Part shown: positions 34,897-46,300 of the stretch, piece after piece | Layout of the letters: every line of letters starts with the position of its first letter | Numbering within the stretch: position 1 is the first letter of the stretch | Program-made: the position numbers and the translations under genes | Assembly: GCF_033958435.1 (NCBI RefSeq) | Contig: NC_134138.1 | Coordinates: 211,553,298-211,617,297 of the forward strand | Source of the DNA: Carettochelys insculpta | Lineage: Eukaryota > Chordata > Testudines > Carettochelyidae | DNA length: 64,000 nucleotides | Direction: 5' to 3' | The notes under the pieces: generated by a model | The model's input: only the letters and a program-made list of their open reading frames with translations | The model's database searches: none | What the model was told of the DNA's origin: nothing

Positions 34897-37479
34897 GTGT
34901 CTTCTATGTGCTGGGTCAGAAAATATGCCATTCCCCTTTATTCCTTCTGCCCCTTTTGAGATGGCTTACACCAAAGCATAACTGGAACTTTTCTTGTGGT
35001 CCCCGCAGTGCAGAAGACTGTGATTGTCCCCCATCCATGTGGTGAGGGAGTGCAGTTGTCAAAACTCCTTTATACTTTACCTTGTCCCCCACCCCATGCC
35101 CTGAGAAAGGATGAGGAACAACAGAGGCCACCACAGAAACATAGGCTCAGCTCTGGGCCTGGTGCTTAATGGACAACACCTCACCTACTGGGAGAGTGAG
35201 AATTTGCAGGCTCGACCCACCCAATTCACCCATCCACAATCAGACATCCAGATGTCAACATTTTAGTTACATGCAAGGGACAGAACGCAAGTAGGATTAA
35301 TGTGTAACGTGTCCTTGCTCCTGGAAAGAAGCCCCAGCCATTTTTCAGGGGTCAATATGTGAGAGTAACCAATCAACCAGCTCTGACCAATTAAGAGCAT
35401 ATCAAGCCTAGGAAGACATAAAACAAGTACAACTTTCAAATTTGAATATAACGTAGAAATGCTTTAGAAAGACTGTTTGTATAGTAATTACATATAACAT
35501 ATTCCCCAGACAAACAAAATAAAACATAAACTGCTACCATCTATTCTGTAGAAGAAGAGGTATAGGAAATCTAGATGACTATTTATATGTTATTTTACAT
35601 TTGCCGTTTAGAGGTATGATTCACACATCATTAGTTGTGTGTATATAAGCACATATTAGACCTGGCTCTAGGCTTATTGCAAAAAGCAGTGAACAGGTCA
35701 CATTTCATATTTTTTTCTGTATAAGTACACAGCTATGGAGGTACAATGCACGGCTTGTAAAATAAAATATATTTCTGACATGCTACTAAAACATTGAGAT
35801 TCCTCACTTGTGGAGGTTATCAACCTCCCTGAGGTGCTAGGCTGGTCAAAATTACCTGAACACAAAGTTATATGCAATATAGCAGGTACACAGGTTGGCA
35901 TTCTAAAAAGTTAGTAAATCCAGAATAATCTGGGGTTTTGTGAGGCGCTAAGGGCCTATGAACTATAATAGTGATCACTGTCTCTTTGTTCAGGTAGGGG
36001 TTTCTAGATCTGCAAAAATATGGACCTAGTAGCCCATCCCCAGTGTTCTTTTTCACTTGGCTATTTTCTGACAGGTGCAAAGCCCATGACCAGGAGAGGG
36101 AGCAACATTCCCCCACCCCCCCTTGACTGGCATTGTTCTCATCTCTCCAGCCACTCCGTTCCCCATACTGTGGGGAATCCATGTAATGACTCTTAACGTT
36201 AAAGAAGGGGATGATTTTACTTCTAATGAAGCAGTTCCTTTATCCATTCATGGGAGAATGGAATGAAATTCTTGCTTGATGCAACTATATCAAAGAAGAA
36301 TGTAATGCTTCACTACCACTCCTTGCTCATTTTAATAGTCACCCAAAAATCACTGATTCTCCTGCCCTCTGTCTTTATATGAGGCTTGGCATTGCCTTAG
36401 ATAAAAACTAAAGCATTTCCATTTGACTTAAAAAAAACATGGAAAATGTTTGCATTGCTGAAACACACTCTGGTTTCATCAATGGATTTAAGGCATACCA
36501 AGTTGTATAAACAAAATAAAAAGATGGCGTTCCCACAGAAACGTGTAAAAAAGATACTGGGTAGAAATACTTCAGAGAAGCAGTCTGCTTAGTTGTAAAA
36601 TGAGTTTAAATTAGGCTTTAAAAAGGATTGCTAAATCTTGACACATATATGAGCAGCTTATTATCATGCAATTGTGCAGTAGTTGCTTGATCTTGTTACT
36701 GATGTGCCACATATGAATAAGTGATTAATTACCTCAAAGGCTAAAGCAGAGCAGAGTGAGAGTACTGTAGCTCACCCTGAAAGAGGGGCTTAAACACGTT
36801 TATTGCCCTTTAAGTGCATTTCATTAAGGCCAATTAAGGACTTTCATGTCTTATTAGAAAAATGAAGTAGATTTATGAGGTTTTCATTGGCTATAAATGC
36901 TGGGGCTAGCAGATACAAAACTGTACAGAAATGTAGTAGGTAGGAGCAAAGGAAATGTGTAAAGAGGCACACGGAAAGCAATTAATTGCACTAAAGGACC
37001 AGATCAACATGACGGTGATCATTGCATAGACAAAACAATCAGCAATAAAACCGCTATTCATAATACTTTCCTCCAGTCTTCCTCATTAAATTTTCTGGTG
37101 AGTTTTCCTATGCTTGCTCATTTTGGGGCCTGATTCTCTACTGCACCTTGCATTGTGTACAGTCATGTAAAGTTCAGATGGAGTGTAAATGCTATTGTTC
37201 TTTCACAGGAGCTAAAATTAATAACTTAGCTGGACACTAAGAATCATAGACCAAATAGTGACGCTGGGTTTTGTGGGGTCAATAGTAGGTTATGACAATA
37301 TGTAACCGACTATCAACCTCTCACCTCCTGCCCTGCAGCTGCTTTCCCCATATCCATTTCCTTTCCTCCCTAAAACTGGAAGGGCATTAACAAGCTACTT
37401 CATCTTGAGTGATCCCTGAAAAATATTTTAACAACTTCTGCTAAACAAGCTGTTCAAATTTTGTATTGAGTTACTTTCC
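34897..37479. other. Unique AT-rich sequence, no gene; candidate conserved non-coding element
   Basis: There is no coding signal. The block 36640-37110 is free of recognisable repeats and dense in homeodomain-type words (TGATTAATTACC, CATTAAGGCCAATTAAGG, AGCAATTAATTGC), which is typical of developmental enhancers in gene deserts. This is suggestive only. A fragment at 37125-37200 (GGGGCCTGATTCTC...) looks like an old interspersed repeat. Confidence 0.4.
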
Positions 37480-37572
37480 CAGACCTGAAGAAGAGCTCTG
37501 TGCAATCTCCAAAGCTTGCCTCTCTCACCAGCAGAAACCAGTCCAATTAAAGATAGTATCTAACACACTATG
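37480..37572 (+). repeat. SINE-like repeat fragment
   Basis: The words GACCTGAAGAAGAGCTCTGT, CAAAGCTTGCCTCTCTCACC and CCAATTAAAGATAGTATCT match an interspersed repeat very common in turtle DNA. It is a short, partial copy. The family name is not certain to me. Confidence 0.5.
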
Positions 37573-37799
37573 CCATTTAAATTTGGTAGTTTTATACACC
37601 TAGATGACAATCTTTTTGCATAAGACATAACATACTGGAGAATCAGATTTGTTGCCCAGCACTGTTCTCTGAATCCTACTCCCCTGAGATAAAGTTAAGC
37701 CCACATATATGTGTTTTCAGAATGGGGCTTTGGCCAGAACTTCTTCATGAGAAAACAACCCTGCCTGAGGCACTGGTCCAGAAAAGCACTTAGGAACAG

Positions 37800-39480
37800 G
37801 CTTAACGTTGAATCGGTTGGAGAACATGCTTTCCTTTACTGAACTCTACTTTCTGTTACTGAATTGTACTGAACAGAGATGAACTTAAGGATGTCTGAAT
37901 ACTTCAGTATGTTTGAATTTACTCGTGAGGTAACTGTGCACCGCTGCACAATACAGATTTTTGCAGAAAGCATGTTCAGAATTTCCTTTACCCCCACAAA
38001 AGCTGGCTGCTGGCTACTACTGAGGGCCACTGGACCCAACACAGCCGAGCTTGCACAAAGTAAACTCTTATTGCTGGGAGAAGGGGAAAGAACATCTGCA
38101 GTTCCCTGTAGGCCCTGAGGGAAGGAGACAGTAGCGTACAGGAAAGCCTGGGTCATCAGTCTGTTTCTCGCTCTGGAAATCCCTGGGCTCTGAGGAGCAT
38201 AGGGGGATGAGTGTCTGGACTGGGGCACCACAGCTGGGCTTTGACGATAGGCAGGTAGGTATGTGGGCTGTTGGGGAGGGGCATGGTTGGGAGCATCTAG
38301 GCAGGAGGGGCCACCGCAACTGGACTCTGAACAGGAGAAGTGCAGGTGCCTGGCCTCCCAGCAGGGCTCTGGATGGGAGAGGGGGACACAGAAACAGAAA
38401 CTGGGTTGTAATAGGGGTTTCTTTAACTCTCTACTCCTGGGGAGGTTGGTGGAGCGTGCACGTATGTGTGCATTGGTGTTATTAAAGACATGCTTGCTGA
38501 CAGGTATTCTGAAATAAGTTACCAAAGTAATTTCAACTGGTGTGATCATGTAAGTGTATTATGACAAAATATGCAGTATTCTGCAGAATTTTAAAATGTT
38601 CCAAACAGGATTTTTAATTTTTTGATGTAGAATTTCCCCAGCAGTATTAAGTGTTTTATTGTACTGAAGCCTAAAAAAAAATCATTTTCCATATATGGGA
38701 CATGAGCCTTCATTTCCAGGAGTTTTGGGTCCAGAGGCTTGGGCTCTCCTTTCTTTTGAACAGAAACTTATTTTAAAAAAAATCAGTTAACTCTAAAAAT
38801 GCCTCTATGTAATCAATGTGTTTGTGGCAAGCTCAGAGGGCCCAGAAATGCACCACAGATGCTCAGGGATGGCAGGTTCGCAGACATCTTGCTTGTGTCC
38901 AGAATGCCCAGAGCCCATACCGCTGCCCCGCTGTAACTCCCACACACTTCACCTGCCTAAGTCACTGGGAGGGAGTTTGGCCAGGGTGGGCAGCTGAGAG
39001 GTCATGGTCTGGGAGGGAGTTTGACTGCAGGAGTGAGTCTGGGGTGTAGGCTCTGGGATGAAGTCTGGGTACTCACACACACACATTCTGTATCTCCAGG
39101 GGTGGGCAGGTTGCCATGCAGTGCTCCCAGGACTCTGCCGCAAGAGCAGCACGCAGACACACACACCCTGCCCAGGGGCCACAGGGACATTCTGTCAGCC
39201 ATGCAGAGCCTCTCTATCCATTTTTAATCGCCCTCGGGGTAGCAAGCCAGGCAGGGGATGTACAGGATGGGGAGTGCTCAGGAGTGGCAATGTGCAGGCA
39301 GGGCTGGGAGACAGACCTGACCCTGAGCTTGGTAGAGCAGAGCCCTGGACCAGGAATACTCCTGGTGCCCAGGCCCCCACCGGCCCATAGAACTCACCCT
39401 CCTATGCAATGCTGGTGCTTCCTTCTTGCCTCAGTGGATAGGAAGAAGGGGAATGGCTGAAAAGCCCAGCAGCATAATTT
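37800..39480. repeat. Composite of unclassified repeat-like blocks
   Basis: The block 38100-38500 is GC-rich. The block 38560-38660 (ATGCAGTATTCTGCAGAATT, GTAGAATTTCCCCAGCAGTA) resembles a known turtle/crocodilian repeat. The block 38940-39330 is a G-rich stretch with iterated GGGAGGGAGTTTG-like words. Open frames here, including one of 237 codons on the minus strand, show no domains. No termini were resolved, so the parts are left unnamed. Confidence 0.3.
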
Positions 39481-40380
39481 AAGCACTGGATACAAACTTC
39501 ACCTTGAATCTGCAGAGTAATGTCAGCTTGTGTCTCAGCCCTCCGGTTATTTCAGTGGAATTTCCATGGTTTACTTACTTGTTCTGAAAGAAAATGTTCA
39601 TCAGAGATTATAGAGCACATATCATTATCCTTTGGGACTGTAAGTGCTTCAGAGCCATTTGAGTTTCTAGGCTCCACTCATATACCAGCTAGACAGCTTT
39701 TTTACATATTATACAGATTTATAAATTTTTTAAAATGCACATTATTTACTCAGTGGACTAGAACAGCTCTGTCAATTGGGGGAAAATGTATTTAGAAATG
39801 TTTTTCTTTAAATTCACATTATTTACCCCACAGACCAAGCTGCACCAGTCTATCATGTATAGTTTTAGCCACCTAATTAAAAATCTTATTGAAAATTCTT
39901 TGAAAAATATTTACAGTGGATGTGCGGCAGCAACTTTTGGAGTTTTGTTATCTCAGCCTTTTATTTTATTTTTTTAAAAATACACTAAGTATTTAGGCAT
40001 GTTATGGTCTAATCACTTGCCAAATTTCATATTAAATAGACACTGTATAAAAGTTACACAAAGAACAAAAAAAGCATCAAAAATGATCAATTATTTTGTG
40101 GGGGTTTTTTTTCCCTGCACTCATATCACTTTAAAACAAAATAAACTGTTTTTGGTTTTTCGCTGTTTTTTGACTTTTCAATTTGGTGAAAAAGAATTCA
40201 TTCCCACCCTGATATTTCTCAGCTGCCTTTTTAAATTAAGTTTTAATACATTTTCCTGCCAACTTCTTTTTAAAGATGTTTCTACTCAAAAAAAAAAATG
40301 ACAAACCTGGACCAACACAGTCATGCTGCTGGGGTGAGGAAGTGTAACTGCAAAATAAGCAAACCAGGCTACATAGACAT
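39481..40380. other. AT-rich non-coding sequence, no gene seen
   Basis: The stretch consists of T- and A-rich runs with no coding signal and no recognised transposon ends. Confidence 0.45.
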
Positions 40381-40382
40381 AG

Positions 40383-40464
40383 GATGACCATATGTCCCTA
40401 TTGTACAGGGACAATATGAATGTTTGGGGCTTTCACTTGTATAGGTCCCTGTTTACCACCCCTC
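40383..40464. repeat. Fragment of a 'gatgaccatatgtccc' repeat
   Basis: The words GGATGACCATATGTCCC, ACAGGGACAATATGAATG and TTGGGGCTTTCACTTGTATA match a repeat abundant in turtle and crocodilian DNA. The copy stops abruptly where a MITE half begins. Confidence 0.4.
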
Positions 40465-40689
40465 CCATGAGCTCATGGGAATAAGGGGACTTCAAAGTAG
40501 GCGGGGTCCTTTCGAAAAGGAGCCCCGTCTGGACCAGACGCGCGGCGGCAAGCCACGTCAATTTTGAAGCACCGTGGCCGCCCGCATGCTAATGAAGCGC
40601 TGAATATGCATTTCAGCACTTCATTAGTAAACTTCAAAATGGCCATTTGCGTGGCCATTTCAAAGTTTGGGGCACGTGTAGACGTAGCC
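40465..40689. mobile_element. Right half of a fold-back MITE of the 6067 type
   Basis: From the central CATGGGAATAAGGGGACTTC onward the sequence follows the right arm of the element at 6067, including GGGGTCCTTTCGAAAAGGAG, the TGCTAATGAAGCGCTGAATA module and the terminal GCACGTGTAGACGTAGCC. The left arm is absent. The break lies at the hairpin centre, which is a likely site of breakage or of a replication slip. Confidence 0.75.
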
Positions 40690-40714
40690 GCGGTGGGACC
40701 GTGCTAACTGGAAT

Positions 40715-40887
40715 GATCAGGGCACCCCTGTCAATCCTAGTATGCCTCACAGTCACGGGGAGTAAGGGAAGTCAATGGATGGCAAAAATTGATATAAGAA
40801 GCATCAACTCCAGCTATATAATTTTCGTAGCTGGAGTTTTGTCTCTTAAATCAATTTTTTTTTCCTCCTGGTGTTGACCTGGTCTTA
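40715..40887. mobile_element. Truncated DNA transposon fragment
   Basis: The words GGGGAGTAAGGGAAGTCAAT, GTAGCTGGAGTTTTGTCTCT and the ending GGTGTTGACCTGGTC followed by TTA match one end of a common turtle MITE (end ...TAGTGTAGACCTGGCC, TTA duplication). The other end is missing. Confidence 0.45.
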
Positions 40888-42318
40888 AATGGAAACTATT
40901 GAAGTTTTTACAACTGCAAATTGTGAAAGGGCACTGTTTCAGCTTGATATCAGAGGTCTTTTCTGAAAGTTTATTACAACTGATTGATACTTCTGAGTGA
41001 TTGAAAAGATCATTTTTATTTATACAGCACCAAATACTACATAAACATAAGTACATATTACCATTTTTGATAATTCTAACATTCCCATAATTATCAGAGT
41101 ACAAATTAACTAAGAATCTTGCTCACTGGGATAGCATCATGAGATGTTACATCTAATTTTTGTTAAGGTTTCCAAATGGTTATTGATTTTATCAGAGATT
41201 GAGAAAGATGTTGTTTGATGGTATTTTGAGTCTATATCATGTGCTTATATTAGCACTTGAGATCTTACTGAAAATTGAAATAGCAGGTTGAGATATTACA
41301 GCTGTAAAGTACTCTGGGCCCACAGCATTTGATACCTCTTAGGAAGGATGCATTTACTCAGAAATAATAACACAAACATTGGCCCCTCTTGGACTGTGCA
41401 TCTCCGAACCAAAATGTTTTTGCAAGTATCTTTGGGTGAAAAAGCTGGAGAGGAACTAAATAGGTGGTAACCCTAGAAGACATAGTACTGACTCAGTAGG
41501 CTACATCATGATTGTGACAAGGCTTTGCCATATGATACAATGGCTTGGAATATCAGTAAAATAGCAGTAAGAGCTGCATGTTGAATTCCACTGCATAGCT
41601 GCACCTCTCGTAGTATGTATATGTATGTACTTAAAGGATAAAAGGCAAACAGAAAAATGCAAGAAAAACAATCAGTGAAACCTCTGCAGCTTCTATAGTT
41701 AAAGATACAATCATACCTGTGTTCAGTTATCTGCTAAAAATATCTCATTTTCCATTTTCCCATTGCATTCCTTTTTCAAAAAAAAATGTTGGCCAAGATT
41801 TTCCTGAACAAAATATAACTTCCTAATGCGAAAGGTGTACATGAGAAGTATTCCATCAAGCTTCCATAGACACCTCCCCCATCCTAACACACATATTTTG
41901 GTCAGAAAGTTTTATGTATGCAAGCCAACAGCAGTACAAAGTATACTGGGAGACCCTAGAAAGAGGAAGCACACTTGAAACTCAGGCTTCAGATTGATCA
42001 AGGTGGAGAGTAACAGACCAGTGAGGCCTGCAGTCACTACTTGGGGGGGTAGGCACCACTGGCAGATATACAAAGTGACACAGAACTTTCATCCAGAAGC
42101 AATTCCTCATTCATCCTACAAGCCCATTCTAGTTGGATGAGAATTTAAGTACCTGGAGAGAAAGGAATGGAAATGAGTATAAAAGACAAGATTAAGGTTT
42201 ATTGTTAAAAGATGTAAAGCCTTCAAGTTAATTGCTAAAGAAGGTTATTTACCACCTATGGCTCACACTGGCGCTGTTTTCCACGGTCATGTAAGTTGTA
42301 CAGTTTCAGTTACCACAC
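40888..42318. other. AT-rich non-coding sequence, no gene seen
   Basis: Only short chance open frames are present. No repeats could be named. Confidence 0.45.
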
Positions 42319-42321
42319 ATG

Positions 42322-42758
42322 GGCCATGTCTACATTTGGCCAAAACTTCAAAATGGCCATGCTAATGGCCAAATCGGAGAATAGTAATGAGGTGCTGAAA
42401 TGAATATTCAGTGCCTCATTAGCATGCTGCCAACCGCGACACTTTGAAAGTGCTACATTTCGCTCACACACAGCTCGTCTACGTGGGGGGTCCTTTTCTA
42501 AAGGACCCTGCAAACGTCGAAATCCCCTTATTTCCATCAGCTGAATAGGAATAAGGGGATTTCAACATTTGCAGGGTCCTTTTGAAAAGGAACCCCTGCA
42601 GACGAGCCGCGTGCGAGTGAAACGTGGCACTTTCGAAATGTCGTGGCCAGCAGCATGCAAAGGAGGCACTGAATATTCATTTCAGTGACTCATTAGTATT
42701 CTCTGATTTGGCTATTAGCATAGCCATTTTGAAGTTTTCCCCTAATGTAGATGTAGCC
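42322..42758. mobile_element. Fold-back MITE
   Basis: The left end GGCCATGTCTACATTTGGCC pairs with the inverse of the right end (GGCTACATCTACATTAGGGG). The flanks are ATG and TTG. The arms are inverted copies (AACTTCAAAATGGCCATGCT, GTAATGAGGTGCTGAAATGA, GGGTCCTTTTCTAAAGGACC) meeting at CATCAGCTGAATAGG near 42540. Compared with the copy at 6067 many CpG sites have become TpG or CpA, so it is older. Confidence 0.82.
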
Positions 42759-42761
42759 TTG

Positions 42762-43912
42762 GTGGATTAAGCATCTTGCTGATGATTTCTGAAGGGAGTT
42801 GCATCCAGCCCTCACTCATAAGAGTATGGCCAGATCAAGGAATGGGCTCTTGAGGGTCCAGATGTTAATGATGATTTAAAATGGTGGAATACTGAAGCCT
42901 TCTTCAGCGATGAGGTGGCTCCTTTTATCTGAGTGAATATCAGGTGGGTTTTATCTATGAGCAAATGTTTTGATTTAAAACATTCTTATAGCTAAAGTGA
43001 GACAATTGAGTACGTGGGGCTCATGCTAATACACTAACATAGAAAACCTACTGTGTTGAGAAAGGAAATCATGCCATTTTGGCTTTAAGATGGCGCTGCA
43101 CACACATGCATCGGAAGTGGAGTGTGCATGACAGAAACACATTCTGGATAAACCAGGGTAATTTGAAAGGCAAAGAGTGGCCATAATAGCATGCTAGCCA
43201 GCAGAACAACTACTCCTGAACCCAGCTCCACAGACAGTTGCACAGCCTGCTGCAATGCCAGGGCAGATGCTAGGGAAGAGACCAGCCACAAACCTAACAA
43301 ACAGTCCAGAGCTTGGCATCTGGGGTCTTCAGCTGCCAGCCTTGCCTCATGAGTAGCCACGGTGGTTGGCTCTTGTGCAGAAAACAGCAGAGGAAAAGGC
43401 TAAAGAGGTCCATGTGCCATACTGCCAGCAATGGGAACAAGCCGTGCCAAGTGAGTATTGCCATTTCATGCATGTGCCAATGTGCTTTGGAACTAGTTTT
43501 ACATTTGCAAAAGTAACAGCAGAATTCCTCCATAAAGCACACAAGCTCCAACAGTAAGAACCGTTTTGCTTGCTTTTATCAATGTTCTTTCTTCATCTTT
43601 TTCATGTTTATTATTCACCGAAAGATACAATAGTTGTATCTTTAACAAGAGTGGCCACAAAGTCACTATCACTCTCCCCATCTATGGAAGGATGAATACC
43701 AACAAAGTAGTTTCTAACATACCTGAATATGAGCACAGCATGCATTTCTCTCATACCCAGATTACAAATATCCTGACTATGATCCCCTCATTCTCATTGT
43801 TGAGCAGTTACTTGCCCAAACAGCCCTATGGCCTCACCCTGTTGTGTAACTACTCAGGCTGTGAGAGTAACCAGTGATTCGGTATTGCCCTAAGAAGCTG
43901 TTTCTGCCAGCT
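42762..43912. other. AT-rich sequence, no gene seen
   Basis: Open frames of 60-100 codons overlap on both strands at 43085-43880 without domain signal. No termini of mobile elements were found. Confidence 0.4.
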
Positions 43913-43915
43913 TTA

Positions 43916-44360
43916 GGCTGCTTCTACACATGCCACCTCCTGCCAGAAGTGGCATGGTAATGAGGCAATTGGAAGCAGGCTAATGAGACACTAACATGTA
44001 TATTCAATGCCTCATTAGCATAATGGCAGCCATGCTAATTTCGAAGTAGAGACTTCGAATTGCAGATTGACAGTGTAGATGGGAGCAGCTTCCAAATAAG
44101 CGCCCCACTTTGCAATTCTCTTACTGTGAGCTAGTTTTGTGGGAGTAAGGGAATGTGGAAGTGGGGAATTTATTTCAAAGCTGCCCCCATCTACACTGTC
44201 AATCTGCAATTCGAAGTCTGCACTTTGAATTCGTGCAGCTGCCATTATACTAATGAGGCAGTGAATATGCACATTAGCACCTCATTACCCTGCTTCAAAT
44301 TGCCTCATTACCATGCCACCTCCAACCTGTGGGGGGGGGGTGGCATATGTAGAAGCAGCC
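43916..44360. mobile_element. Fold-back MITE, TTA target duplication
   Basis: The left end GGCTGCTTCTACACATGCCA pairs with the inverse of the right end (GGCATATGTAGAAGCAGCC). TTA flanks both sides (43913-43915, 44361-44363). Its arms carry TGGTAATGAGGCAATT, ATGCCTCATTAGCATAATGG and TTGCAGATTGACAGTGTAGA in inverse order and meet near 44120. The ends differ from those of the 6067 group, so this is a separate family with a shared CTCATTAGCAT module. Confidence 0.83.
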
Positions 44361-44363
44361 TTA

Positions 44364-44871
44364 GTCATGCTGTGTAAGGCCTTATTCTGCTAGCAAGCAA
44401 CTTTAGCAGAATCAGGCCCTACACATTTATTCACTTGGGGGCAGGAGTATTTTCCTGGTGAAAAATATGTACTTAAGGTGTTCATTTGCCACAAAAGCTC
44501 TGAAATACTGTGCAAGTGTGTGTGTATATAAATTTGTGTCTGTATATATCTGTGTTTATGTTCCACGCACATTTGGGGCCAGGGGGATAGGTACTGGGAG
44601 ACAATGAATGTGCCAGGAGTACATGCATTAGTTTGGGAAGAGTTTGCATCTTGTGAGAAGAGTGAACTCTGTTGATTAAACCTGTGCAAATAGCCAGAGA
44701 GATTGAGCCAGTATGAAGTACATATGGTGGGCTGGGCCTATGGTGAAGTATGATTTTTTTCTGAAATCTCTTACTACCCGTGACTGTTATTCAGCTGTAC
44801 CGCCATGCGTGACTGATGACTGTGGAACCTTAGACTAGTACTGAGAGCCTAACAATAAAGTTAGGTGCTTT
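44364..44871. other. AT-rich sequence, no gene seen
   Basis: A short TG/TA-rich tract at about 44512-44560 (GTGTGTGTATATAAATTTGT) is the only distinctive feature. Confidence 0.4.
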
Positions 44872-46300
44872 TGTAACCCTTCTGCCAGGTGGAGCCTAGG
44901 GGTTCCTTTCCATCAATAGAGCACCAAACTACTTTAAGTCCCCACCAAGTAATCTGTGAAATTTGTACACCACGCCTGGGTGCCTCTGAGAGGCAATACT
45001 TCCCTGCTCACAAACATGCAGTCTGAGTGTAGAAAAGAAACTTTTAATCAAAAGAGGAAAGTAACTCAAAGTTAAATTGGGAAAACACTGCATACAGAGT
45101 TTATAAACCTAAATTGTGAGTAAAAAGCCCCACCCCCAAGTAGATTGGGCAATGACCTTTTCCCCTCAGGACCTTAAGTCCAGCAATCCAAAAGTCTCTT
45201 TCACATGTTTGACTTTTCTTAGCCGTCCACTCAGTTGCTGTCCTTGGTCAGTGTAGACCCAGAGTTCAGAGGTACATCTGCAGGGTTCAACTCCCATCTG
45301 GAAGTGGGGGAGGGAAGGTATCAAAGAGGCACCTTACTGGCTGTGCTCTTTGGGCACTCACTCACCACTCTTCTCTGCCAGCCGCCCTGCTCGCCACCAG
45401 CTCACCACGCCTCTCCACCACCCCACTACTCACTTGTCATGCCCCTCGACTGCCACCCTGCTAGCCACCTGCTCTTAACTCTTACTTCACCTCTCCACCA
45501 TCTGCTCTGCTGGCCACTCATCTCACCTCTCCTCCTGTGCTTGGCTGGCCGCTTGTTGCACCTCTCCTGCCTCTCATTCACCAGCTGTCAGTTGCCTTCT
45601 GCTAATACCTGCCTCTCTTCCATGACCTCTGCACAGCCTCTTAATTGTCAGCTCTTCACAGGCTGGACAGAAACACATTTCTACCACAACTGATTTCAGC
45701 TCTGCTCAAGCATTTAACATAACAAACAGGCTCCCAAAAAGCCTATTTAAATCTTTCAAGGGCAAAAAGAAACAGGTTCATCAGTCCAGGAAGAACCCTT
45801 GGGAAGGGTTTTCAGCCTCCTGAGTAGAACACCTGTCCTTACTCCTCTTGTTTTCACAGGGCCTTGGTGTTCAACCTCCTAGCTTAATAAGGTCCCTCAA
45901 CTGAGAGTGACCCCAATCCCCACATTTGGGACAGGTTAAGTACAATCCTGCTTCCCTGTTTTCCCACAATAATTACAACACTGGTAAGCATATTTCACTA
46001 ACCCTGTATTCAGTACTAAGTTGATTTATATCCACCACCAGCCAAAGTTGATCATTTGACACCTCTCTGTCTGCTGAATAATTAAGCAGAGCAGGGACAA
46101 ACTGTATTTACTTAAACACACCCAACATCTTTCCTCCCCCCTTCTCTCCCACCTAGCTGACAGGGAAGCAATCATTCAGACTCTGCTAACACTTGGATGA
46201 TGTTAGAATTAGCCACAGAGGGTTAAAAGGACCAACCTTCCATTTCTCATGCTCTTTTAACAGAGCTTGGCTAAACCATTCTAGCCCTGAGGTTGTGACA
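44872..46300 (-). mobile_element. Possible solo LTR of an endogenous retrovirus
   Basis: The block begins TGTAACCC and ends GGTTGTGACA, that is TG...CA as in retroviral LTRs, and words such as GGAAAGTAACTCAAAGTTAA and CCCCACCCCCAAGTAGATTG resemble an LTR known from turtles. No target duplication of 4-6 bp could be matched, and no internal retroviral genes follow. Open frames here, including 152 codons at 45235-45693, look meaningless. The minus orientation is inferred from an ATTAAA-like signal. Confidence 0.4.

Noticed and set aside
37836..38549. 237-codon open frame on the minus strand
   Set aside because: It has no recognisable domain, low-complexity Ser/Pro/His composition and a repeat-like context. 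I judged it a chance frame.
45235..45693. 152-codon open frame
   Set aside because: It is Leu/His/Pro-rich from CCAC-type repeats in an LTR-like block and lacks a domain.
44872..46300. Complete provirus
   Set aside because: No gag, pol or env-like sequence and no second LTR were found, so at most a solo LTR is present.
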